DNA from: Acorus gramineus
Taxonomy: Eukaryota; Streptophyta; Magnoliopsida; Acorales; Acoraceae
Reading direction: 5' to 3'
Assembly (NCBI GenBank): GCA_030737835.1
Contig: JAUJYN010000032.1
Coordinates: forward strand, 123,803 to 187,802
DNA: 64,000 nt
How positions within the stretch are numbered: position 1 is the stretch's first letter; each line of letters opens with the position of its first letter. The translations under genes were made by a program, and so were the position numbers. The notes beneath the pieces are model-generated. The model saw only the letters and a list, made by a program, of their open reading frames with translations. It ran no database searches and was not told the origin of the DNA. This document shows positions 41,010-54,720 of the stretch, in pieces.

Positions 41010-44000
41010 TGTCACGCCCCAGGGTCGGCCGACCCCGGGACGCGGCAAGTGTATATATGATATCAGTAACAGGAGTTCAATAATATACTCACACAACAGC
41101 TAAAATAACAACACAACAACAAAAGCAAGGCTGACATGATATATACACCAATTACGGAAGCTAAAAGACTGAATCTGTAATCCAAAAACATATTACAGAC
41201 TCGATACATAATCAACTGTCCTGTGAGAGCCAATATATACAAAGACATCCAAATACAATACACAGACGCGTGCCCAAGCACGGAATAAATACATACAATC
41301 ACAAGGGATGCTGATAGCCTCTTATACTCGCGGGACGTTGCGCTACTCCGCTACTGATGAAGTCCCTCGGGGAGCTCCTCCTCCAGATCCGACTCAGATG
41401 ACTCTGGAGAAAAAATATTATGCGAGGGGTGAGCCACACGCACAGTGAACAGCACAACCCATGCATCACAGCTTATATTAACCACAACCAGACATTATTA
41501 ATTCACAATCATCATTTTACAAGCCACAAAATGGCAGGAACTGCACAAATCCAGTGGGTCGCCACATCGCCGGCCCACCACACCCTCACCCTCACCCTCA
41601 ATATGGTGACAAAGGATGTTGGGACTTCACAAACCAGTGGGTCGCTATCGCCAACCCACTGCACCCTCACCCTCACCCTCACCCCTCAATAGGTGACATA
41701 GGATATTGGGACTTAGCAGGCTGATAATCATCCTTACACAACCCAGTGGGTCGCCACATCGCCGGCCCACCACACCCTCACCCTCACCCCTCAATATGGT
41801 GACATAGGATATTGGGACCAACTAGGCTGTTGGTCACCCATGGTCCACCGATAGTCTCTCCTCCACTCCGTAGGCCGCTTGGCCTTCACCCACACTTCAG
41901 CACAGTCCGTCACAAATATCGGGAGGCGCCTACTGATGGAAGCCCTCGGAAGGGACGGCCTTTCTAACGCTGGGGCAGTCTCTACACCGATCCAATGAAG
42001 GGAAACAGAACAGCCTATCCATACGCATATGATCCATTCGGATCGCCGACCACACATCTCTACAACTCTAATGCCTTGAATTCTTCAGAATTCCAACAGG
42101 GCGCATAACCAGGATGCGGGGAAACATGCGTTATAATAATAAAGAGGTTGGAATATTAACGGGGAAAGAATCCTTCGGAGGGCAGCGTGAGGTCCCGATA
42201 TAGGACATCCTGACAACCAAACAAGGAACACGGAGTACCCTAGCCCGGGTCTCACCGCTGTCCTCGCGAGGCCCCTCCCCTATAATATTCACTAAGACAG
42301 GCTAATAATCACATGCTCGCATTTTATTTAAATAAATTAAACTAAATGGGAACATGCATCGGTCGGGGCTTTCCTAGCATGGAAACATGATAACAGGGTG
42401 CATGGTTCTTATACGGGTCCTAAGGGTATAAGTCCCTAGCATACAAATCTAGGGTGGCATGCATACTACAGATTATCATACTTACATAGTTTTCATATTA
42501 AGTAGGTTAATATTTACTATGGTGCCCCAGGGGAAGACGGTACATGCCCAAGTGCATATAACGCTTCCCTACTGGGTTGGATTGTCCCACTCACCGGAGA
42601 TCGGGTCGTCGCGCGACCGTCCGTCAAGATCTGCAAGACAGGGTATCGACTTGGTGAGTAAAATCCACAACCCATAAAAAATACGCTAAAAATACCCAAC
42701 ACTCGGGCAAACGTACATACGGCCCGTACGCACGCTAGCCCGAGCACCCCGACTCACTCCCGCACCCCCGGCAACCACCCACACGGCCACCCGCCCCGGA
42801 TGCACCGCCTCTGCCCAGCGCCCCGCGCGCATGCTCCTGCACGGTGCTCAACGCCCAGCGCCCAGCATCCGCGACCCAGCGCCTAGCACCCAGGACCCTC
42901 ACCGAGCGCCCACGCGCACGCTCCGCAACGTGCGCCCAGCACGCCTGGCAGCACGCGCCCAGCGCGCCTGCCAGCCTGCCCGCGCTGCTTGCCCGCTCTG
43001 CCTGCCTGCGCGCATCGCTGAGTGGCCCGAATACCGCTCGCCTACTGCCCGAGCATTGCCCGCCTGGCTGCCTCCTACATGCCAGCGCTGCCAGCCTACC
43101 CAGCGCGCCCAGCACGCCCCCTGCACCACCCGAGCGCACGCCCGCGCGCACGCGCTCGCGCGCCCGGCCACCTGATGCGCTGCCTGCTGCGCCCGCTGCC
43201 ATCCTACCCGGGACAGACCACCAACCCGTCCGAGCACCTCTACCACCAACCACCGGCCACCAATGGCCTCCGACTGCCTCCCAACCACCACCAACAGCCA
43301 CCCACAACCGCCGACCACCACCCAACCTCAAAACCACCCTCATAACAAGCATCTAAGCCACAAAAAGAAGGAAAAAGAGCTTACCAAGGGAAGGAAGGGA
43401 AGTTCGGTTGCTCTCCGCGCACCGAAACGCCTCTCCAAGGGTCTCCACCACCAAGACCCCTTCCCACCTCCGAAAGGGCTCAGATCTGAGGAGAAGAGAG
43501 GGCGGGAGAAAGGGCAAGACTCGCCGGAATTCGAATCCGAAAACACCGGGGTGTAGATCGGGACCGGATCTATCCTTTCTATGCTTTGAGTTTTAAGCTT
43601 CAAGCACCCTAGGTGGCTCAAAAGCTTGAAAAAGAGAGAGGGGGAGAGAGAAAATGTGTTGGAGAAGATGATGAATAGTGAAAGGCAACTTTTCATCCCA
43701 CTTAAATAAGTCAAACCTCATTTAGATTAGGGTAATCAAGATTAATTAGGGCTTAAGGCATGATTAGATGAGTTAAGTGGGTTTTGACTTGGGTCAACCC
43801 AACCACAAATAAAAACAAAAAGGGTTGACCAAGTCATGGGCCCACTTTGACCGAGTCAACTCCCAATGACTTCTCGCTCGATCAAAACCCGGATACGCCG
43901 CGGAACTGTGAAATTTCAGAAACGTTACCGGAATTCGATGAAATTTTCGTGAGAGGCCTTAAATGGCACCAGGACACATAATATGCAGTCAGATTTTCAA

Positions 44001-44135
44001 TCGGAGCCCTCAATCTCAGGGCGATAGCTAACAGCCCAAAATTTTAGCGGTTCCGATCAAAAAACGAAAAAAACTGAAAAACTGCCAGAATGTCCCAACG
44101 GTTACCAGAAGGTTAAAAGTGACACATATATAACA
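41010..44135 (-). repeat. Giant LTR copy L10 (5' LTR of copy 3)
   Basis: 3126 bp, complete. Minus-strand layout: CT-rich open segment 43385-43696, GTAAGC donor 43379-43384, GC-rich tract about 42700-43330, 36-nt exon-like segment 42595-42630, box 42172-42271, minisatellite units about 41550-41800, acceptor at 41404, exon-like segment 3 at 41297-41403, intron-like tract 3 at 41221-41296. W-box cluster 43709-43860. Its end directly touches L11. Subtype: one box with W-boxes. Confidence 0.92.
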
Positions 44136-45535
44136 CCCCAGGGCGGCCGTCCCCGGGACGCGGCAAGTGTATATATGATATCAGTAACAAGAGTGCAATA
44201 ATATACTCACTCAACAGCTAAAATGACAACACAACAACAAAAGCAGGGCTGACATGATATATACACCAATTGCGGAAGCTAAAAGACTGAATCTGTAATC
44301 CAAAAACATATTACAGACTCGATAGATAATCAACTGTCCTGTGAGAGCCAATATATATACAAAGACATCCAAATAAAATACAGCCGCGTGCCCAAGCACG
44401 GAATATAATACATACAATCACAAGGATTGCTGATAGCCTCTAATACTCGCGGGACGTAGCGCTACTCCGCTACTGATGAAGTCCCTCGGGGAGCTCATCC
44501 TCCAGATCCGACTCAAATGACACTGGAGAAAATATTATGCGAGGGGTGAGCCACACGCTCAGTGAACAGCACAACCCATGCATCACAATATATATTAACC
44601 ACCAGATCTTATTAATCCACAATCTCATTATTAAAAGCCACAAAATGGCAACAGCTATACAGGCCAGTGGGTCGCTATCGCCAACCCACTACACCCTCAC
44701 CCTCACCCCTCAATAGGTGACATAGGATATTGGGACTAACAATCCAGTGGGTCGCTACATCGCCAACCCACCACACCCTCACCCTCACCCCTCAATAGGT
44801 GACATAGGATATTGGGACTGACTAGGCTGATGGTCGCCCTTGGTCCACCGATAGTCTCTCCTCCACTCCGTAGGCTGTTTGGCCACTCCCACATTCAGCA
44901 CAGTCCGTCCCAAATCAGGAGGTGCCTACTGATGGGAGCCCCTTTACAGGACAGTCTCTCTACGCCGGGGCAGTCTCTAAAGGATCCAACGAAGGGAACA
45001 GATCAGCCTATCCATCGCATATGATCCACTCGGATCCGCTGACAAACACATCTCAACAACTCTAATGTCATGAATTCCTCAGAATTCCTCCAGGGCGCAT
45101 AACCAGGATGCGGGGAACAGATATTATAAAATAAAGGTTGGAATATTACCGGGGGAAAGAACCTTGGGAGGGCAGCGTGATATCCCGATATAGGACATCC
45201 CGACAACCAAACAAGGAACATGGAGTACCCTAGTCCGGGTCTCACCGCTGTCCTCGCGAGGCCCCTCCCCTATAATATTCACTAAGACATGCCAACAATC
45301 ACATGCTCGCATTTGATATATACGAATTAAACTAAATGGGAATATGCATAAGTCAAGGTTTTCCTAGTAGGGAAACATGATAATAGGATGCATGGTTCTT
45401 ATACGGGTCCTAAGGGTACAAGTCCCTAGCATACAAAGTCTAGGGTGGCATGCATACTACACATTATCATGCTTACATAGTTTCCATATTACACAAGTTA
45501 ACATTAATTATGGTGCCCCAGGGGAGGACGGTATA
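44136..45535 (-). repeat. Giant LTR copy L11, first part
   Basis: It begins CCCCAGGGCGGCC, lacking the outermost few bases of the LTR, immediately after L10. Two minisatellite units lie at 44665-44815, and one box at 45162-45261. It breaks at 45535 where solo LTR L12 is inserted and resumes at 48884. Confidence 0.85.
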
Positions 45536-48500
45536 TGTCACGCCCCAGGGCGGCCAACCCCGGGTCGCGGCAAGTGTATATATCATATCAGAAACCTACA
45601 CAGGAGGTCAAATATATATACTCTAAACCACAAATAAAATGACAACACAGATCAAACAGGGCTGACATAATATATACACAACATAGCGGAAGCTAAAACT
45701 GAATCTGTGAATAAACATTCTACAGACTCGATACTCAATCATACGTCCTGTGAGAGCCAATATACACAAATACAACTGAATATATACAAACGCGTGCCCA
45801 AGCACGGAAATAAATACATACAGTCAGGAAAGGGATGCTGATAGCCTCTGGCACTCGCGGAACGTAGCGCTGCTCCGCTACTGAAGAAATCCCTCGGAAA
45901 GCTCCAACTGCTGCTCCGGCTCTAGCTCAGGCTCAGTGACCACTGGGGAAAAACATATGCGAGGGGTGAGCCACACGCTCAGTGAACGGCACAACCCATG
46001 CATCACAGACAATATTGACCACAACATATTAATCCATTCTAATCCACAATTTTTCCATAATCCAGATCATACCCTCACCCTTACCCCTCAACAAGGGACT
46101 CAGGATATTGGGACTTACAATCATTCACAACCAAAACCAGCGGGTCGCTCATCGCCAACCCACTTCACCCTCACCCTCACCTTTCCAAAGGTGACATAGG
46201 ATTTTGGGACTGATAATCATCCATTCACATATCCAGTAGGTCGCTCATCGCCAACCCACTACACCCTCACCCTCACCCTACCACGGGTGACATAGGATTT
46301 TGGGACTGACTAGGCTGTTGGTCACCCTTGGTCCACCGATAGTCTCTCCCTCCACTCCGTAGGCCGCCTGGTCTACTCCCACATTCAGCACAGTCCGTCA
46401 CCAAATCAGGAGGTGCCTACTAATGGGAGCCCTCTGTCAGGAAGGCCCTGTCTAACGCTGGGGGTAGTCTCTACCGGATCCAACGCAGGGAACAGAACAG
46501 CCTAATCCATACGCATATGATCCACTCGGATCCGCCGACTACACGTCTCAACAATTCAAATGTCATGAACTCTTCAGAGTTCCTCCAGGGCGCATATCCA
46601 AGATGCGGGGAAATAAGTACAATCAAAAGCAATGTTGTAATATCATTAGGGGAAAGAAACTTGGGAGGGCGGCGTGAGTTCCCAATACAGGATACCCCGA
46701 CAACCAAACAAGGAACACGGAGTACCCTAACACGGGTCTCACCGCTGTCCTCGCAAGGCCCCTCCCCTATAATATTCACTACACATGCTAATAATCATAC
46801 CAAACATACAACTCTAACGTTCTGAATTCCTCAGAACCCACCAGGGCGCATAACTACGATGCGGGGAACATGCATAAGGTTATAACAGGGTGGAATATCA
46901 TTGGGGGAAAGAAACTCGGGAGGGCAGCGTGAGTTCCCATTATAGGACACCCCGACAACCAAACAAGGAACACGGTATACCCTAACCCGGGTCTCACCGC
47001 TGTCCTCGCAAGGCCCCTCCCCTATAATATTCACTATAACATGCAATTCAACAAATACTAGCATTTAATTTAATAAATAAACTAGTAGGACACATGCATT
47101 GGTCGGGCTTCCTAACAAGGAACCAGGAGACATGCTGCATGGCTCATACACATCCTAAGGGTGCAAGTCCCTAACATGCAAAGTCTAGGGTAGCATGCAT
47201 TCTACATTTTCATCATGCTCACATGCAATACATATTATTACAGGTTAATATAATCCACGGTGCCCCAGGAGAGGTCGGTATACGCCCAAGTGCGTATAAC
47301 ACCTCTCTACTGGGTTGGATTGTCCCACTCACCGGAACTCGGGTCGACGCGCGACCGTCCGTCGAGATCTGCAAGACAGGGTATTAACTGGGTAAGTATA
47401 AATCCGCAAGTATTATTAAATACTTAAATAAATACCCAAAACCCACCACAAACACCTAACACTCGGGCAAACGTGCACGCGACCCGCACGCACGTTAGCC
47501 CGAGCACTCCGGCAACCACCCGCACGGCCACCCGACCGCCCGGGTGCACCGCCGCGCTTCAGCCCGCGCACCCCGCACGCTTCGCGCCGGCCCGCGAGCA
47601 CCCCGCGCGCCCCCGCGCACAGCGCCTCGCCCCGCGCGCACCCCGCGCGCACCTCCGCCACCTTGCCGCACCTCGCGCGCACCTCGCACGCACCTCGCAC
47701 ACCTTGCCGCACCTCGCGCGCACCTCGCACGCACCTCGCACACCTTGCCGCACCTCGCGCGCACCTCGCACGCACCCCGCCTCGCGCCCGTGCACACCGC
47801 CTCGCGCCCGACCTCCAGCCTCCACGCACACGGCATCCGCACGACCAGCCCCCCCCCCCCGGCGCCCGCCCGCGCGCACGCTCGCGCGCACGCACGCGCG
47901 CACGCCCAGCCAGCCCTCTGCGCACGCTGCCGGTGCTGCCTGAGGCCCCCAGCCCGAGCACGCCAGCCCGTCCCGCTCGCCCAGCACGACCAGCGCCCTG
48001 CACCAGGCCCGCGCGCACTCGCGCGCACGCCGCGCGTACGCACGCCCGCGCACGCACGCGCGCCTGCCCGCGCGCACCCGACCTGCGCGCCGCCTGGGCT
48101 GCTGCTGCTGCTGCTTGGCCCGGACGACCTGCCACTGCCCGAGCGCCACCACCACCCCTCCCTTGACCACCGACCACCTCCAACCACCTCCGACCACCCT
48201 CCGACGACCCCCACTGCCGCCGACCACCCCCAAACACCAAACCCACCTCCCTAGCATTCATCTATGCAAGAAAAAGAGGGAAAGGAGGCTTACCGAGGGG
48301 AGGGGGAGACGTTCGGTAGCTCTTCGCGCGCCGAAACCTTCCTCAAAGGCTCTCCCACGCCCCGATCTATCACGGCCCTCAATTTGGCTCGAAACAGAGG
48401 AGAGAGAGAGGAGGTCGGGGAGGCTAGGATCGTCGGAACTCGAATTTGAAGACACCGGAGCGTAGATCGGGACCCGATCTACACTTCCCGTGCTTTGGGT

Positions 48501-48883
48501 TTTTGATTTTGAGGGGTGTAGGGGGCTCAAACGGAAGAAAAACGGAGGAGAGGAGAGAGAGAGTCCAAGGTCGGGGATGATGAATAGTGATTTCAAATTT
48601 TTAGATTCCTTTTAAGTAGAGCGCGACTTAAAAAACCCGGATACGCCCCGGAACTGCGAAATTTTTGGAAACGATGCCGGAATTCGATGAAATTTTCGTG
48701 AGAGGTCTAAAATGGCACCAGGACACCAAATATGCAGTTAGATTTTCAATCGGAGTCCTCTAGCTCAGGACGATAGCTAACAGTCCAAAAATAAGCGGTT
48801 CCGATCGAAAACCCTAAAAATTTTTAAAACTGCCAGGGCGCTCTAACGGTTACCAGCAGGCTAAAAGTGACACATATATAACA
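45536..48883 (-). repeat. Giant solo LTR copy L12, inserted in L11
   Basis: 3348 bp, complete ends. Two boxes (ending at 46758 and 47023), 36-nt exon-like segment 47333-47368, GC-rich tract about 47470-48250 with a 41-bp tandem array (47661-47777), donor GTAAGC (minus) 48288-48293, open CT-rich segment 48294-48596, no W-box cluster. Subtype 2. The flanks GACGGTATA and GACGGTACA resemble each other but do not make a normal 5-bp duplication. Confidence 0.9.
47661..47777. repeat. 41-bp tandem array in GC-rich tract of L12
   Basis: Nearly three units, each starting CCTTGCCGCACCTCGCGCGC, at 47661, 47702 and 47743. It is not seen in the other LTR copies, so it arose after this copy separated. Confidence 0.85.
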
Positions 48884-50532
48884 GACGGTACATGCCCAAG
48901 TGCATGTAACGCCTCCTACTGGGCTGGATTGTCCCACTCACCGGTAATCGGGTCGTCGCGCGACCGTCCATCAAGATCTGCAAAATAGGGTAATCAATTC
49001 GGTGAGTAAAATCCACAATAAATCCAAAAATACTTTAAAATACAACATTCGGACAAGCGTACATACGGCCTGTACGCACGCGAGCCCGAGCACCCCAACT
49101 CACTCCGAAACCCCGGGCAGCCGCACGCACGGCCACCCGCCCCGGGCGCACAGTCGAGCCCTGGCCCGCACCCCTAGACGCCCTGCCGAGCTCAGTCCGC
49201 ACGCCTGGACACCCTGTCGAGACCTCCCGGGTGCACCGCGCCCTCCGCGCAGCACCCGCACAGCACCCGCTCAACACTCCGCGCGCACAGCATGCCCTGC
49301 GCCCCTGCGCAGCGCTCCGCGCGCTCTCTGCCCTCACGGCGCCCAACGCTTAGCGCCCGCGCCCGGCGTCCAGCACCCGCGACCAGCATCTGCGCCCAGC
49401 CCCGCGACCAGCACCCAGCACCCGCGACCAGCCTCTGCGCCCAGCGCCCACGCGCACACCCGACAACACGCGCCCAACGCGCCTGGCAGCACGCGCCCAG
49501 CGCGCCTGCCAGCCTGCCCGCGCTGCTCGCCCGCGCGCACTGCCGAGGAGCCCGAGCACTGCCGCCTGCCAGCCCGAGCACCGCCTGCCTGCTGCCCGAG
49601 TCCTGCCTGCCTGCTGCCCGAGCCCACCCGGGACAGCTCACCGGACGGCCACCCATGGCCTCCCACGGCCACCAACCGCCGCCGACAGCCACCCACTGCC
49701 ACCAACAGCCATCCTCACTCAAAAACAACCCCCTAACATACATCTAACAAGAAAAGGAAGGAAGAGAGCTTACCCTTGGAGAGAAAAGGAGGGGAAGGGA
49801 ACCGGGAGCTCTTCGGGAACCGAAATACCTCCACAAGGACCACCACCACCTAGATCTCCTCCTAGCCAAAGAAGGGCTGAAATCTGAGGAGAAAAGAGGG
49901 TGTGAGGAGGGGCTAAACACACCGGAATTCGAATCCGAAACCACCGGTGGATAGATCGGGAGCTCACCTTACCTTTCTCTTCTTTGGGTTTTGAGATCCA
50001 AGCCCTCTAACTAGCTCTAAATCAAGAAAAAGAGAGAGGGGGAGAGAGAAAATCAATTGGAGAAGATGATGAATAGTGGAGGAGATATTTCATCCCACTT
50101 AAGTAAGTCAACTCCACTTAGATTAGGGTAATCAAGGTTAATTAGGGTTTAAGGCTTGATTAATGAGTTTAAGTGGGCTTTGACTTGGGTCAACCCAACC
50201 ACACAAAAAAACAAAAAGGGTTGACCAAGTCATGGGCCCACTTTGACCAAGTCAACTCTCCCAATGACTTCTCGCTCGGTCAAAACCCGGATACGCCTCG
50301 GAACTGTGAAATTCTGAAACGTTACCGGAATTCGATGAAATTTTCATGAGCGGCTTGGAATGGCACCAGGACACATAATATGCAGTTACATTTTCAATCG
50401 GAGCCCTCAATCTCAGAGCGATAGCTAACAGCCCGAAATTTTAGCGGTTCCGATCGAAAAACGAAAAAAACCAAAAAACTGCCAGAATGTCCCAACGGTT
50501 ACCAGAAGGTTAAAAGTGACACATATATAACA
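48884..50532 (-). repeat. Giant LTR copy L11, second part
   Basis: It resumes GACGGTACATGCCC after L12 and runs to the LTR start (ATATATAACA on the plus strand). 36-nt exon-like segment 48942-48977, GC-rich tract about 49060-49730, GTAAGC donor near 49770, W-box cluster 50106-50284. It meets the plus-strand L8 at 50532/50533 in opposite orientation. Confidence 0.87.
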
Positions 50533-51610
50533 TGCGCGATGGGGCAAGCAGTGGTGCGCGCTGGGCGAGGCGCTGGGCGCAGGGCGTGCGGATGTGCACG
50601 GTGGGGCGAGCGGTGGTGCGTGTGGGTTGCACGCGGGGTGAGGCGCGAGGGCGCAGGGTGTGCGGGTGTGCGCGCGGGTTGCTGCGCTGGGGCGCAGTGA
50701 GCACGCTGTGCACCCGGGAGGTCTCGACAAGGTGTCCGGGCGTGCGGGCTGAGCTCGGCAGGGCGTCTGGGGGCGCGGGCTGAGGCGCAGCGGTGCATCA
50801 GGGGCCGGGTGGCCGTGCGGGTGGTTGTCGAGGGTTCGGGAGTGAGTCGGGGTGCTCGGACTCGCGTGCGTATAGGCCGTATGTACGCTTGTCCGAGTGT
50901 TGGGTATTTTAGAGTATTTTTGTGTATTTTTGTGGTATTTGTGTATTTTTACTCACCATGTTGCTTACCATGTCTTGCAGATATTGACGGACGGTCGCGC
51001 GACGACCCGGTTATCGGTGAGTGGGACAACCCAACCCAGTTGGGACGCTCTATATGCACTTGGGCGTATAACGTCCTCCCTTGGGGCACATAGTTAATAT
51101 TAACTGATTAATATGTAATCTGTGAGAGCATGATTAGTGTGTAGAATGCATGCCACCCTAGACTTTGTATGTTAGGGACTTGCACCCTTAGGATATGTGT
51201 AAGAGCCGTGCATCCTGTAACCTTGTTATCATGCTAGGAAAGCCTTGACCTATGCATGCGTCCTATTAGTTTGATTTATTAAATTAATGCAAGCTTATGA
51301 TATTTTTAGCATGCCTTGGGAATATTAAGGTTGCCTTGCGAGGTCAACACTGAGACCCGGGCTAGGGTACTCCGTGTTCCTTGTTTGGTTGGCGGGATGT
51401 CCTATATCGGGACCTCAGGTTGCCCTCCCAAGGTTTCTTTTCCTCATTTTTATTATATATAATTTCCCCGCATCTTGGTTATGCGCGCTGGAGGAATTCT
51501 GAAGAATTCAGGACATTAGAGTTGTTGAGATGTGTTGTCGGTGGATCCGAGTGGATCATATGCGTATGGATGGGCTTTTCTATTCCCTTCGTTGGATCCG
51601 TGTAGATACT
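50533..51610 (+). repeat. Giant LTR copy L8, second part
   Basis: It starts inside the GC-rich tract. 36-nt exon-like segment 50981-51016, box 51334-51433. It is interrupted at 51610 by solo LTR L13. The LTR segment between the first part (ending 35597) and this part is not present. Confidence 0.83.
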
Positions 51611-54600
51611 TGTTATATATGTGTCACTTTTGCCTGCTGGTAACCAATGGAGCATTTTGGCAGTTTTTGAGTTTTTTCGTTTTTCGATCAGAAACACAAA
51701 ATTTTGGACTGTTAGCTATCGTCCTGAGCTAGAGGACTCCGATTGGAAATCTAACTGCATATTATGTGTCCTGGTGCCATTTTAAGCCACTCACAAAAAT
51801 TTCATCGAATTCCGGTAACGTTCCAGAAATTTCACAGTTCCGGGGCGTATCCGGGTTTTGACTGAGCGAGAAGTCATTGGGAGAGTTGACTCGGTCAAAG
51901 TGGGCCCATGACTTGGTCAACCCTTTTTGTTTTTTTGTGTGGTTGGGTTGACCTAAGTCAAAGCCCACTTAACTCACCTAATCTAGTCCTTAAGCCTAAT
52001 TAATCTTGATTAGCCCTAATTCAAGTTGGTTTGACTTATTTAAGTGGGATCTAAAAAGTGCCCTTCACTATTCATTATCTTCTCAAATGCAATTTCTCTT
52101 CCCCCTCTCCCAAAAACCTTCATTTGAGCCACCTAGGGTGGTTGGACCTTAAAACCCAAATCATAGAAAGGATAGATCCGGTCCCGATCTACACCCGGTG
52201 TTTTCGGATTCGAATTTCGGCGTGTCTTGCCCTTTCTCCCGCCCTCTCTTCTCCTCAGATGTGAGCCCTTTCGGAGGTGGAGGAGGTCTTGGTGGTGGAG
52301 ACCCTTGGGGAGGCATTTCGGTGCAAAAGGAGCTTCCGGTTCCCTTCCTTTCCTCTCCTTCCTTTGGGTAAGCACTCTTCTTCTTTTTCTTGTTTAGATG
52401 CTTGTTAGGAGGGTGGATTTGGGTGTTGGTGGCTGTGGCAGGTGTTTGGTGGCTGTTGGGGGTCTTTGGTGGCCGGGTCGAGGAGCTAGGGTGGCTGGTG
52501 GTCTCGGGCAGGTTGGCAGCACAGGCAACAGCACAGGCAGCAAGCAGCGCAGCAGCAGCAGGGCGCGCGCTGCTGCGTGCGCGCAGGGCGTGCGCTCGGG
52601 TGGAGCTGGAGGGCGTACTGGGCGCGTGTGCTGGGCGCGCGTGCTGGGCCTCGGGCGCGGGTGTGCTGGGCGCTGATCGTGGGCGATGGGGCGCTGCGTG
52701 CAGGGCGCCGTGCGGGGGCGTGCGCGCGGAGCGCTGCGCAGAGGCGCAGGCGTGCTATGCGGGCGCGGCGAGTCGGTGGAGTGCTGGGTGAGCCGATGGT
52801 GCGCGCGGGGTGCACGCGGAGCGAGGCGAGGGCAGCAGAGGTGCGCGCGGGATGCGCGCGGGGCGAGGCGCTGGGCGCGCGGGGCGTGCGGTGTGAGCGT
52901 GGGCCAGGGCGGGGCGTGCGATGTGCGCGCGGGCTGCTGCGCTGGGGCGCAGTGAGCGCGCGGTGCACCCGGGGCGCTCAGCGGCGTGTCCTGGCGTGCG
53001 GGCAGGGGCTCGGCAGGGCGCTGGGTGCGTGGGCTGGGGCGCGGCGGTGCAGCTGGGGGCGGGTGGCCGTGCGGGTGGTTGCGAGGGTGCGGGAGTGAGT
53101 CGGGGTGCTCGGGCTAGCGTGCGTACTGGCCGTATGCACGTTTGCCCGAGTGTTGGGTATTTATTCGTGTATTTTTGTGTATTTTGTGGTATTTGTGTAT
53201 TTTACTCACCGGGTTGATTACCTGTCTTGCAGATCTTGACGGACGGTCGCGCGACGACCCGGTTACCGGTGAGTGGGACAACCCAACCCAGTTGGGAGGC
53301 GCTACATGCACTTGGGCGTGTACCGTCTTCCCCTGGGGCACATAGTTAATATTAACTGTTATATTGTAATCCATGTAAGCATGATTAATGTGTAGAATGC
53401 ATGCCACCCTAGACTTGTATGTTAGGGACTTGCACCCTTAGGATATGTGCATGAGCCGTGCATTCTGTCACCTCGTTATCATGCTAGGAAAGCCCCGACC
53501 TATGCATGCTTCCTATTAGTTTGATTATTTAATTAAATGCAAGCTGTGATATTGTTAGCATGCCTTGGGGAATATAAGGGGACCTTGCGAGGTAAACATT
53601 GAGACCCGGGCTAGGGTACTCCGTGTCCTTGTTTGGTTGGCGGGATGTCCTATATCGGGACCTCAGGTTGCCCTCCCAAGGTCTCTTTTCCTCATTATTA
53701 TCTTATGTATTCCCCGCATCTTGGTTATGCGCGTTGGAGGAATTCTGAAGAATTCAAGACATTTGAGTAATAGAGATGTGTTGTCAGCGGATCCGAGTAG
53801 ATCATATGCGATGGATAGGCTGTTCTGTTCCCTTCGTTGGATCTGTGTAGAGACTACCTCAGTGTTAGAAAGGTCGTCCCGTGCAGGGGCTCCCATCAGT
53901 AGGCACCTCCTGATTTGGTAGATGGACTGTGCCGAATGTGGGAGTGGCCAAACGACCTACGGAGTCGGGAGAGACTGTCGTGGACCAAGGGTGACCAACA
54001 GCCTAGTCAGTCCCAAGAGCCATGTCACCTATTGAGGGGTGAGGGTGAGGGTGTGGTGGGCCGGCGATGTGGCGACCCACTGGATTGTGTAAGGATGATT
54101 ATCAGCCTATTAAGTCCCAACATCCTTTGTCACCTATGAGGGGTGAGGGTGAGGGTGAGGGTATGGTGGTTCGACGATGTAACGAACCCCCGGATTTGTG
54201 TTATTTATGCCACTTTGAGGCTATTGACTTGATTAAATGTGGTTAATATAAACTGTGATGCATGGGTTGTGCTATTCACTGAGGTGTTGGTCACCCCTCG
54301 CATAATTATTTTCTCCAGTGATTACCGAGGCGGACTTGAAGGAGGAGCTTCCCGAGCGACTACACCAGTAGCGGAGTAGCGCCACGTCCCTCGAGTTTTG
54401 AGGCCATTAGCATTCTTCCTTTTGATTGTATGTATATATTCTGTGCTTGAGCACCTAGTATGGATTGTATTTGGATGTATTGTGGATATATTGGCTCTCA
54501 CAGGACATACGATTATGTATCGAGTCTGTAAAGTGTTGTTGATTTACAGATTCAGTCTTTTTAGCTTCCGCATTTCTGTGTATACATCATGTCAGCCTCT

Positions 54601-54720
54601 TTGTTGTCTGTGTTGTCTTTTTAGCTGTTGTTTATGGTATATTATTGATCTCCTGTATTGACTGCTGATATCATGTATACCCTTGCCGCGTCCCGGGGAC
54701 GGTCGCCCTGGGGCGTGACA
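51611..54720 (+). repeat. Giant solo LTR copy L13, inserted in L8
   Basis: 3110 bp, TGTTATATATGTGTCAC to GGGCGTGACA. W-box cluster 51858-52036, GTAAGC donor 52368, GC-rich tract about 52490-53150, 36-nt exon-like segment 53233-53268, box 53583-53681, G-rich runs near 54030 and 54140, acceptor ending 54318. Subtype: one box with W-boxes; close to L3. No target duplication is visible (ATACT against GCCTC). Confidence 0.9.

Larger units (their letters stand above)
35598..44135 (-). mobile_element. Tekay/Del-like retrotransposon, copy 3 (3' LTR truncated)
   Basis: On the minus strand: 5' LTR L10 (41010-44135), primer site 40993-41004, gag start, LTR-like blocks, reverse transcriptase/RNase H edge, polypurine tract 38842-38857, and 3' LTR L9 (35598-38841, outer end missing). 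The interior is about 2.2 kb and has the same part order as copy 2, so both belong to one short-interior subfamily. No target duplication can be read. It is broken. Confidence 0.85.
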
